In this document: positions 1 to 5,811 of the stretch, piece after piece
Layout of the letters: each line of letters opens with the position of its first letter
Numbering within the stretch: position 1 is the first letter of the stretch
The notes under the pieces: generated by a model
The model's database searches: none
What the model saw: only the letters and a program-made list of their open reading frames with translations
Told to the model about the DNA's origin: nothing
Assembly: GCA_946615455.1 (NCBI GenBank)
Contig: CAMOHN010000057.1
Coordinates: 1-6,552 of the forward strand
Source of the DNA: an uncultured Bacteroidales bacterium
GTDB lineage: Bacteria > Bacteroidota > Bacteroidia > Bacteroidales > Paludibacteraceae
DNA: 6,552 bases
Direction of reading: 5' to 3'
Program-made: the position numbers and the translations under genes

Positions 1-69
1 AACCAACTGCTCCGCATCGAGGAAGAACTGGGCTGCCGTGCACGCTACGGTTATACCAAACTGCGTTAA
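1..69 (+). CDS. 3' end of an unidentified CDS (last 22 codons)
   Basis: The frame starting at base 1 is open from the window edge and ends at TAA 67-69. It gives a 22-residue C-terminus rich in charged residues (three consecutive Glu and five Arg) that ends in Tyr-Thr-Lys-Leu-Arg. The reading frame is inferred from the stop position and the 21-base gap to the next gene, which fits a compact operon. The tail is too short to assign to a family. From context it is probably another gene for polysaccharide synthesis or modification, but that is inference only. Confidence 0.6.
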   Translation, partial: NQLLRIEEELGCRARYGYTKLR

Positions 70-90
70 GACCCTCGGTCGTAACTGCTT

Positions 91-1566
91 ATGCTGAAGG
101 ACTCGCTCCGATACGCACAACCGGTGATTGGCTATCCCCAGTGGATGACCGGCAAGACTGTGGCTTTCTACGGCATTGCTTTTGCACTGTGTACGCTGCT
201 GTGGAGCGGGTTCTCCATGCCTTTCCGCTTTGCCGCCGTCAGTATCGTTTCGGTACTGGTGTTCTATTTTGGCGGCGAGAGTTTTGCGCGGCGAAACGCT
301 TTCGTTTCGTCTCGCCTTTTTGTTCGCCATCTCTACGGGATGGCTCTTGCGGTGCGCTTGGTGTGGGTGGTCTATTGCTACTATGCCAATGTCACCATCT
401 ATGGTGCCCACCTCGGTGACGGAGCCGATGTGACATGGTACATGCCCGTGGCTCAAGCCGGTGTGGAGGCAATCAAGGCGGGCAATTACCACTTGTACGA
501 CCTGTGGAGCACACGCTGGGGAGCAGTCTTTGACGATATGGGTTACCCCTTCTGGCTCATGGTTGTCTATTTGCTGACGGGCAGTGTGAGCGATGTGTTC
601 ATCCCCTTCCTGGTCAAAGCAGCCGTTAGTGCTTATTGTGCAGTGTGCATCTACCATGTGGCACAACGCCACTTCGGCGAAGATGTGGCACGATTGGCGG
701 GCATCTTCACAGCCTTGTTCCCGCACTTGATCTACTGGTGCGGCACCATGTTCAAGGAAGCCGAGTTGTCTTTTCTGGTCTGCTGGTTTGTGGATGAGAT
801 GGACAAGGTGATTTCGTCCAACAATGTCACTTTTGCCCGTGTTGTACCGGCTTCGCTGATAGGACTGTCACTGTTCGGCTTTCGTGGTCCGTTGGGGGTG
901 GTGGCTTTTTTGTCTGTACTGGCGGGCGTGGTCATGACTACCTCGCGCATTATGAATTCCGGTAAGAAAGTGATGGCAGGTGTGCTGGTCGCCTTGGTGC
1001 TCTTTGTCGGTATGGGCGACCGATTCCGCAACACGCTCGACAAAACCATCGAGACTGTTCAGTCCAGCCAACAAGAGGACAATATGGAATGGCGAGCCCA
1101 GCGTGTGGATAAAGGCGGGCATAAACAGTCGTTTGCGCGCTATGCCGGTGCAGTGGTCTTTGCACCGCTGATCTTTACGATTCCGTTCCCGACATTCGTT
1201 ACAGCCAACTCGGCGCAAATAGTGCAGATGCAAATGTCGGGTGGCAATTTCATCAAGAATGTCTGCTCGTTCTTTGTCATCTTTGTATTGTTTGTGTTGC
1301 TCTTTTCGCGCGAATGGCGTAAGCATGTCTTTATATTAGCCTTTATGATGGGCAACCTTGTCATGTTGGCATTGAGCAACTTTGCTCAGTCCGGGCGTTT
1401 CCACATACCGGTTATGCCTATGCTATTGCTCTTTGCTGCTTTGGGTATCAAGTGTGTGAACAGCAATCCGCAGTACAAGCGATGGTTCAATATGGCGCTG
1501 TTTGTAGAGATAGGTTTTTGCCTGTTCTGGAACTGGTTCAAGTTGCGCGGACGCGGAATGATCTAA
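91..1566 (+). CDS. Polytopic membrane protein, GT-C-like glycosyltransferase (GT39/PMT-type) candidate
   Basis: A 491-residue integral membrane protein with roughly 11-13 hydrophobic segments, for example near residues 22-42, 46-60, 78-98, 168-190, 199-218, 250-284, 293-308, 350-372, 388-405, 411-430, 438-453 and 466-482. An acidic loop with D110, D113 and W116-Y117 follows an early membrane segment, where GT-C enzymes carry their catalytic or metal-binding Asp. The stretch at 196-224 (Ala-Arg-Leu-Ala-Gly, then Pro211, then F221-K-E) and the late Arg-Phe-His-Ile-Pro segment (436-440) resemble GT39/PMT_2-type proteins, which transfer sugars from polyprenyl-phosphate donors at the outer face of the inner membrane. 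A hydrophilic loop occupies about 309-349. The ATG at 91 is the first start after the in-frame stop at 67; ATG 145 (residue 19) is an alternative. The alternative role is O-antigen/capsule polymerase (Wzy-like). It lies 16 bases upstream of a GT4 gene, so a polysaccharide role is likely. The exact substrate cannot be inferred. Confidence 0.75.
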   Translation: MLKDSLRYAQPVIGYPQWMTGKTVAFYGIAFALCTLLWSGFSMPFRFAAVSIVSVLVFYFGGESFARRNAFVSSRLFVRHLYGMALAVRLVWVVYCYYANVTIYGAHLGDGADVTWYMPVAQAGVEAIKAGNYHLYDLWSTRWGAVFDDMGYPFWLMVVYLLTGSVSDVFIPFLVKAAVSAYCAVCIYHVAQRHFGEDVARLAGIFTALFPHLIYWCGTMFKEAELSFLVCWFVDEMDKVISSNNVTFARVVPASLIGLSLFGFRGPLGVVAFLSVLAGVVMTTSRIMNSGKKVMAGVLVALVLFVGMGDRFRNTLDKTIETVQSSQQEDNMEWRAQRVDKGGHKQSFARYAGAVVFAPLIFTIPFPTFVTANSAQIVQMQMSGGNFIKNVCSFFVIFVLFVLLFSREWRKHVFILAFMMGNLVMLALSNFAQSGRFHIPVMPMLLLFAALGIKCVNSNPQYKRWFNMALFVEIGFCLFWNWFKLRGRGMI

Positions 1567-1582
1567 CAAAAAACTAACGACA

Positions 1583-2572
1583 ATGCGTATTCTGGAGGTC
1601 AGTCGATATAAGCCGCAGTTTGAGCCCAAGCACCTGTTGCCCTTTGTGTGGGAACAGGGCGAGGCATTGCGCGAGCTTGGTCATGAGGTGGCTTACCACC
1701 TCATAGAGGGAAAAGGTATGGCAGCCTACCTGACCGGCATTGCAGCCTTGCGTCGCAGACTGGCGGTAGAGCGGCCGGATGTGGTGCATGCGCATTTCGG
1801 CTTGAGCGGGATGACCGCCGTCATGGCGGTGCACTCTATGCCCAAAAGCCAACGCCCGAAGTGTGTCATCACTTTTCATAATGGGGAAACGCTGACACGG
1901 TCGGTCAATTTCTGCTCGTCGCTGTTCTCACTGGCTGCCGACCATGTGGTGTATGTGGCAGAGCATATTCGTATGCTCAGTTATTTCAAGGCCCGTCGAT
2001 ATACGATTTTGCCCTGTGGCGTGCCTATGGACGAATTGCCCGTGACAGACTATGTGCAGGCGCGCCAAGAGTTGGGTATGCAGCCCGAGAAAAAGTATAT
2101 TCTCTTTGGCGGCAATTTTGCCAACAAACGCAAGAATGCCGACTTGCTGTTTGCTGCGCTCCAACTGCTCGGACGAGACAATGTGGAGGTCTTGGAGATG
2201 AAGGGACTCAGTCGTGCCGAGTGTGCATTGCGTATGTGTGCCTGCGACCTATTTGCCCTGCCCACACACAGCGAGGGCAGTCCTCAGGCGCTCAAGGAGG
2301 CCATGGCGTGCAACTGTCCCATTGTGGCAACCGACGTGGCAGATATAGCTTTCTTGCTCGGTCAGGAGCAGGGACATTTCTTGCTGCGCAACCCGCGACC
2401 GACCAAAGAGCGTTGGGACGCTGACGAACACAGCACTGCCGAAATGGCAGACCTGCTACAACAGGCACTGACCTTTGGCAGACGAACCAAGGGTAGGGAA
2501 CGCATTCTTCAATTGGGCTTGGACAATAACGCCATAGCACAGCGGCTGACCGAGATTTACCGCCAACTGTGA
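1583..2572 (+). CDS. Glycosyltransferase family 4 (GT-B fold), surface polysaccharide synthesis
   Basis: A 329-residue cytoplasmic protein with no signal peptide or membrane segment. The N-terminal half starts MRILEVSRY and carries Asp-Val-Val-His-Ala-His-Phe-Gly at 66-73, the usual acceptor-side motif of GT4 enzymes. A linker Leu-Pro-Cys-Gly-Val-Pro at 143-148 precedes the donor domain. The donor domain has F175-G-G and a basic Lys/Arg/Lys cluster at 182-184, where the phosphate-binding residues lie, and the E-x7-E motif as E231...E239 within a Ser-Glu-Gly-Ser-Pro-Gln-Ala-Leu-Lys-Glu-Ala stretch. It is expected to move a sugar from a nucleotide-sugar donor to a growing glycan. The protein is short for GT4 (often 350-420 aa), with tight loops rather than a missing domain. 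It is 16 bases downstream of the membrane GT-C-like gene and probably shares its transcript. Donor and acceptor are unknown; GDP-mannose is possible because manC follows, but that is a guess. Two perfect inverted repeats lie inside the gene. Confidence 0.9.
   Translation: MRILEVSRYKPQFEPKHLLPFVWEQGEALRELGHEVAYHLIEGKGMAAYLTGIAALRRRLAVERPDVVHAHFGLSGMTAVMAVHSMPKSQRPKCVITFHNGETLTRSVNFCSSLFSLAADHVVYVAEHIRMLSYFKARRYTILPCGVPMDELPVTDYVQARQELGMQPEKKYILFGGNFANKRKNADLLFAALQLLGRDNVEVLEMKGLSRAECALRMCACDLFALPTHSEGSPQALKEAMACNCPIVATDVADIAFLLGQEQGHFLLRNPRPTKERWDADEHSTAEMADLLQQALTFGRRTKGRERILQLGLDNNAIAQRLTEIYRQL
1683..1704 (+). repeat. Perfect 9-bp inverted repeat with 4-nt loop inside the GT4 gene
   Basis: ATGAGGTGG (1683-1691) and CCACCTCAT (1696-1704) are exact reverse complements separated by CTTA. 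In RNA this forms a strong short hairpin about 100 bases after the GT4 start codon. No T-run follows, so it is not an intrinsic terminator. It is coding sequence and may be coincidence. Confidence 0.6.
1814..1830 (+). repeat. 6-bp GC-rich inverted repeat inside the GT4 gene
   Basis: ACCGCC (1814-1819) and GGCGGT (1825-1830) are exact reverse complements around a 5-nt loop, GTCAT. It lies 110 bases downstream of the stronger hairpin at 1683-1704. It has no T-run and is within coding sequence; a chance origin is the default explanation. Confidence 0.4.
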
Positions 2573-2589
2573 AAAATTGGTAAAAATTG
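2572..2589 (+). repeat. Phased A-tract direct repeat upstream of the manC promoter
   Basis: AAAAATTG occurs at 2572-2579 and again at 2582-2589, ten bases apart, which is about one helical turn. The second copy touches the -33 element TTTG at 2590-2593. In-phase A-tracts bend DNA, and A/T-rich sequence just upstream of the core promoter can act as an UP-like element. The first copy overlaps the last base of the GT4 stop codon. An upstream promoter role is inferred. Confidence 0.4.
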
Positions 2590-2622
2590 TTTGGTGCACA
2601 TTGCAAAATGGCACTATATTTG
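2590..2622 (+). promoter_or_regulatory. Bacteroidetes-type promoter for the manC operon
   Basis: TTTG at 2590-2593 and TATATTTG at 2615-2622 match the Bacteroides -33 (TTTG) and -7 (TAnnTTTG) elements recognised by the primary sigma factor of this phylum. The 21-nt spacing is normal. The predicted start of transcription is near 2626, giving a leader of about 54 nt before the ATG at 2680. The site lies in the only gap longer than 25 bases in the window, and the gap separates the two gene blocks, which supports a true promoter. Confidence 0.75.
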
Positions 2623-2626
2623 CGGC

Positions 2627-2652
2627 GATAAAGACAGACATGTTTCTTTATC
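2627..2652 (+). promoter_or_regulatory. Inverted repeat / stem-loop at the predicted 5' end of the manC transcript
   Basis: GATAAAGA (2627-2634) and TCTTTATC (2645-2652) are perfect 8-bp reverse complements with a 10-nt spacer that itself contains the palindrome ACATGT (2638-2643). The left arm begins about where the promoter predicts the first nucleotide. It could be a 5'-terminal mRNA hairpin that protects the transcript, or a DNA operator for a dimeric regulator sitting across the start site. It is unlikely to be a terminator for the upstream genes: the stem is AT-rich, no T-run follows, and it lies downstream of the promoter. Confidence 0.5.
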
Positions 2653-2679
2653 AATCAAAACAATTAAACCCAATACACA

Positions 2680-3825
2680 ATGGAACAGAACAATCATAAT
2701 TTCTGCGTCATTATGGCTGGCGGTATAGGTAGCCGTTTCTGGCCCTTCAGCCGCAACAATCGCCCCAAACAATTCCTCGACTTTTTCGGAACCGGTCGCT
2801 CGTTGATACAGATGACCGTGGATCGCTTTCGCCCCTTGGTTCCCATTGAGAATATGTTGATTGTGACCAATGTCATGTATCGTGACATGATTCTTGAGCA
2901 GGTGCCCGACCTGACCCCGGGTCAGGTGTTGGCAGAGCCTGCCCGTCGCAATACAGCCCCGTGCATAGCCTATGCTACCATGCACATCAAGGGTATGCTT
3001 TGCCGCCGGCATGGCATAGACATCACCCGAGCCGACTTTGACCACGACCCGCGCCTGAAGGCTAATATCGTGGTGGCTCCGTCCGACCATCTCATCGTGC
3101 AGGAGCAGAAGTTTGCCGATACCGTGCGCAAGGGACTTGACTTTGTTGCACAGAACGACACCCTGCTTACCCTCGGCATGAAGCCCACACGCCCCGAGAC
3201 GGGCTACGGTTATATCCAGAAGGCCGCACCTACCAAAGGCTGGAACGACCTCTTCCGCGTCAAGACCTTTACCGAAAAACCCAATCTGGAACTGGCAAAG
3301 GTGTTTGTGGAGAGCAGTGAGTTCCTGTGGAACTCCGGCATTTTCCTGTGGAACCTTGCCACCATCAGCCATGCCTTGCAGGACAACATGCCCGAGTTGA
3401 TGCGCGTGTTCAATCAAGACCTTGCCAAAATAGGCACCGACGATGAGGACGCTTATATCCAGGCTGTCTTCCCCACCTGTCCTAACATCAGCATTGACTA
3501 CGGTGTGATGGAGAAAGCCAAGTCGGTTCATGTACAGCAGGCAGACTTTGGTTGGAGCGATTTGGGTACATGGGGCTCGCTCTACGAACTGAGTGACAAG
3601 GACGACAACCGCAATGCCACCCTCAAATGCCGCGCTGCTTACTATGAGAGCCAAGGCAATGTGGTCGTCCTGCCCGAAGGGCACCTGGCTGTACTGCGCG
3701 GCATGAAAGATATGATTGTGGTTGAGTCGGACAAGGTGTTGCTCATCTGCCCCAAAGAGGACGAACAGCAGATCCGGCAGATTGTGATGGATGTAGAGGA
3801 GCGTTTTGGCGGACAGTATAACTAA
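2680..3825 (+). CDS. manC: Mannose-1-phosphate guanylyltransferase (GDP-mannose pyrophosphorylase)
   Basis: A cytoplasmic 381-residue nucleotidyltransferase that makes GDP-mannose from mannose-1-phosphate and GTP, the donor for mannose, fucose and related residues in surface glycans. Visible motifs are the nucleotide-binding signature A13-G-G-I-G-S-R-F-W-P-F-S-R25 followed by R28-P-K-Q-F, Glu-Pro-Ala-Arg-Arg-Asn-Thr-Ala-Pro at 86-94, Ala-Pro-Ser-Asp-His at 133-137, E173-T-G-Y-G-Y-I, F197-T-E-K-P, W217-N-S-G-I-F, and the late D289-F-G-W-S-D-L-G-T-W. The length fits the single-domain form; the C-terminal phosphomannose isomerase domain of two-domain ManC proteins (about 470 aa) is absent, so that step must come from another gene. 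A charged stretch at about 108-129 looks like an extra insertion. The ATG at 2680 follows an A-rich leader with no Shine-Dalgarno. It is the first gene after the promoter at 2590-2622, and the next gene starts 12 bases after its stop. Confidence 0.95.
   Translation: MEQNNHNFCVIMAGGIGSRFWPFSRNNRPKQFLDFFGTGRSLIQMTVDRFRPLVPIENMLIVTNVMYRDMILEQVPDLTPGQVLAEPARRNTAPCIAYATMHIKGMLCRRHGIDITRADFDHDPRLKANIVVAPSDHLIVQEQKFADTVRKGLDFVAQNDTLLTLGMKPTRPETGYGYIQKAAPTKGWNDLFRVKTFTEKPNLELAKVFVESSEFLWNSGIFLWNLATISHALQDNMPELMRVFNQDLAKIGTDDEDAYIQAVFPTCPNISIDYGVMEKAKSVHVQQADFGWSDLGTWGSLYELSDKDDNRNATLKCRAAYYESQGNVVVLPEGHLAVLRGMKDMIVVESDKVLLICPKEDEQQIRQIVMDVEERFGGQYN
2909..2927 (+). repeat. 19-nt near-perfect palindrome inside manC
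   Basis: ACCTGACCC (2909-2917) and GGGTCAGGT (2919-2927) are exact reverse complements around a single C. A further CAGGT at 2899-2903 can pair with ACCTG at 2909-2913 instead, so two alternative pairings exist. The segment encodes the stretch Asp-Leu-Thr-Pro-Gly-Gln-Val. It could serve as a dyad protein-binding site, but a chance origin in coding sequence is quite possible. Confidence 0.5.
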
Positions 3826-3837
3826 TCCCGTCTGAAT

Positions 3838-5811
3838 ATGAGTTATCTGAATTTTGACAAGACCCTATTGGTTAATCTGGAGCGCAGTCTGCGCAAGGAG
3901 GTGCTGCACACCAATCGCGCCGGTGCTTACTCAGCCACCACTTTGGCGGGTTGCAACACGCGCAAGTACCACGGCATGTTGGTATTGCCTTTGGCTGACA
4001 AGGGCGGTGACAACTATGTGCTGCTCAGTCAGCTGGACGAGACAGTCATTCAGCACGGAGCCGAGTTCAATCTGGGGGTACACCAGTACGAAGAGCACCT
4101 GTTCTCGCCCAACGGGCACAAGTACCTGCGTGAGTATGATGCCCGCCTGCTATCCAAGATAACCTACCGCGTAGGCGGGGTCATCATGACCAAGGAGTAC
4201 TTGCTGGTCAGTTTCGAACCTCGTGTGCTGATTCGCTACACCATGGTGGAGGCCGGTCAGGGAACGGTCATGCGTTTCCGCCCCTTCCTCGCCTTTCGGG
4301 ACACCAACAGCCTGACCTATGCCAATGACCATGCCGACACCCATGCCGAGCCTGTCGCCAACGGCCAGATGTGCCGTCTCTATGAGGGCTTTCCGCCGCT
4401 CTATATGCAGTTCTCCAAGAAATGTGATTATACCCACGACCCGCATTGGTACAAGGATATCTATTACTTCAAGGAACAAGAGCGCGGCTATGACAGCCGT
4501 GAGGACCTGTTGGTACCCGGCTATTTTGATGTGCCCATGCGTCAGGGTGAGTCGGTCATCTTCTCGGCAGGCATAACCGAGGTAGCTCCTCTGACCCTCA
4601 AGACGACTTGGCGCAAAGAGGTGGCTCGCCGTCAAGAGCGTGACTCCCTGTTCGCTTCGCTGCGCAACAGTGCTTCGCAGTTCTATAAGCGCGAAGGTGA
4701 CCGCTGTTGGTTGCTGGCAGGCTATCCGTGGTATAAGGCCGAAGCCCGTGCCGAGTTCTTCTCGCTATCTGACTGCACCATGGGCATCGGGCGACCCGAG
4801 TATTGGGATGCCATCATGAACCGTACGGCGGTGGGCGAAGTGCGTGCTTTCATGGAAGGGCGTACCGAACAAATCGGACTGACCGGCATGGACGAGCCGG
4901 ATGTGCTGCTGTGGTTCGTGCGTGCCATTCAGGAATATGCCCACTATGCCGGCATTCAGGATGTGGCAGCGCGCTATGGCGAATTGTTAGGCGACATCAT
5001 TACTTTCATTCGCGGGCAGCGCCATCCCCGCTTGTTTGTGCACCAGAACGGTCTGGTCTGGACCGACGGTACTGAGCGTCCGGCATCGTGGATGAATGCC
5101 GTTGAGGATGGTCGTCCCATCACACCCAGAACGGGGTATATAGTCGAAATCAATGCGCTGTGGTACAACGCCATGTGCTTCACTGCCGAGGTCATGCGCG
5201 CCATGGGACGCGAACAGCGTGCCGACCTGATGGACTATCAGGCGGAACTGGCCCGCGAGCAGTTCGTCAAGGTCTTTTGGAACGGATTTTATCTGGATGA
5301 CTATGTGGCTGACAACTACCACGACCATGAGGTTCGTCCCAACCAGATCTGGGCTGTGTCCTTGCCCTATTCGCCTTTGGACCGCAAGCAGCAGAAAGCC
5401 GTGGTGGATATCTGCACCAAGGAGTTGCTCACTCCGCGCGGACTGCGTACCCTCTCACCCAAGAGCGGTTATTATCGTCCCGTCTATGTGGGGGGGCAGT
5501 TGGAGCGTAACCGCAATTTCCATAACGGACCGGTCTTCCCCCTCTCCATTGCAGCCTATGGCAAAGCCTATATACGCGTCTATCAGCGTAGTGGCGAGAG
5601 TTTCATGCGCCGTGTGCTGGCAGGTTACGAGGCAGAGATGAACGAGTTGTGTCTGGGCACCATCAATGAGCTGTATGACGGCAACCCGCCCTTCAAAGGA
5701 CATGGCGGCATGAGTTATGCCCCCTCCGTTAGCGGCGTGATAGGTATCTATAATTGCCTTAGCGAAATACAACAACAGAATCAACAACCCTCAGAACAGC
5801 AACAGCAATGA
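3838..5811 (+). CDS. Glycogen debranching enzyme family protein (GDE_N + GDE_C / GH133-like), divergent active-site motifs
   Basis: A 657-residue cytoplasmic protein. The N-terminal domain (about 15-250) has the family hallmark N26-R-A-G-A-Y, then C39-N-T-R-K-Y-H-G-M-L, and L66-D-E-T-V-I-Q-H-G. The C-terminal (alpha/alpha)6-type domain (about 285-640) includes Ala-Gly-Tyr-Pro-Trp-Tyr at 294-299, P354-D-V-L-L-W (D355 in the position of the family's proposed catalytic acid), the V435-E-I-N-A-L-W-Y-N-A segment, and G535-L-R-T-L-S-P. Family members hydrolyse alpha-1,6-linked glucose at glycogen branch stubs. Two usually conserved spots differ: the Arg-Asp after the Ala-Gly-Tyr-Pro-Trp motif reads R304-A305, and the His-Gln-Gly-Thr-x-Trp-Pro-Trp segment reads H562-N-G-P-V-F-P-L. 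These comparisons are from memory of the family, so activity is uncertain. The C-terminus ends in a Gln-rich tail (645-657). The stop overlaps the next start by 4 bases. The start ATG at 3838 is 12 bases after manC. Confidence 0.88.
   Translation: MSYLNFDKTLLVNLERSLRKEVLHTNRAGAYSATTLAGCNTRKYHGMLVLPLADKGGDNYVLLSQLDETVIQHGAEFNLGVHQYEEHLFSPNGHKYLREYDARLLSKITYRVGGVIMTKEYLLVSFEPRVLIRYTMVEAGQGTVMRFRPFLAFRDTNSLTYANDHADTHAEPVANGQMCRLYEGFPPLYMQFSKKCDYTHDPHWYKDIYYFKEQERGYDSREDLLVPGYFDVPMRQGESVIFSAGITEVAPLTLKTTWRKEVARRQERDSLFASLRNSASQFYKREGDRCWLLAGYPWYKAEARAEFFSLSDCTMGIGRPEYWDAIMNRTAVGEVRAFMEGRTEQIGLTGMDEPDVLLWFVRAIQEYAHYAGIQDVAARYGELLGDIITFIRGQRHPRLFVHQNGLVWTDGTERPASWMNAVEDGRPITPRTGYIVEINALWYNAMCFTAEVMRAMGREQRADLMDYQAELAREQFVKVFWNGFYLDDYVADNYHDHEVRPNQIWAVSLPYSPLDRKQQKAVVDICTKELLTPRGLRTLSPKSGYYRPVYVGGQLERNRNFHNGPVFPLSIAAYGKAYIRVYQRSGESFMRRVLAGYEAEMNELCLGTINELYDGNPPFKGHGGMSYAPSVSGVIGIYNCLSEIQQQNQQPSEQQQQ
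5770..5808 (+). repeat. CAA/CAG-rich tract encoding a poly-Gln tail
   Basis: The last codons before the TGA at 5809 are mostly CAA and CAG, giving ten Gln among the 13 C-terminal residues of the debranching enzyme. The tract is also the A-rich, unstructured sequence just before the ATG of the next gene at 5808, so it may act as its translation-initiation region. Simple repeats of this kind can vary in length by slippage. Confidence 0.5.

Noticed and set aside
868..1326. 152-codon minus-strand open frame opposite the membrane protein gene
   Set aside because: In-register shadow of the sense gene, with a His/Arg-rich composition typical of antisense translation of hydrophobic segments.
1511..1520. 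TAGGTTTTTG as a possible -7 element before the GT4 gene at 1583
   Set aside because: It has one T too many to fit TAnnTTTG, I see no convincing TTTG at the proper distance upstream, and it lies inside the upstream gene, which is only 16 bases from the GT4 start.
2573..2679. Intrinsic terminator for the left gene block
   Set aside because: No GC-rich hairpin followed by a T-run is present; the only hairpin (2627-2652) is AT-rich and lies downstream of the promoter.
2614..3684. 356-codon open frame on the minus strand opposite manC
   Set aside because: It is in codon register with manC, where a stop arises only opposite TTA, CTA or TCA codons, which this gene hardly uses. Its translation shows no recognisable domain, while the + strand product is an unmistakable nucleotidyltransferase.
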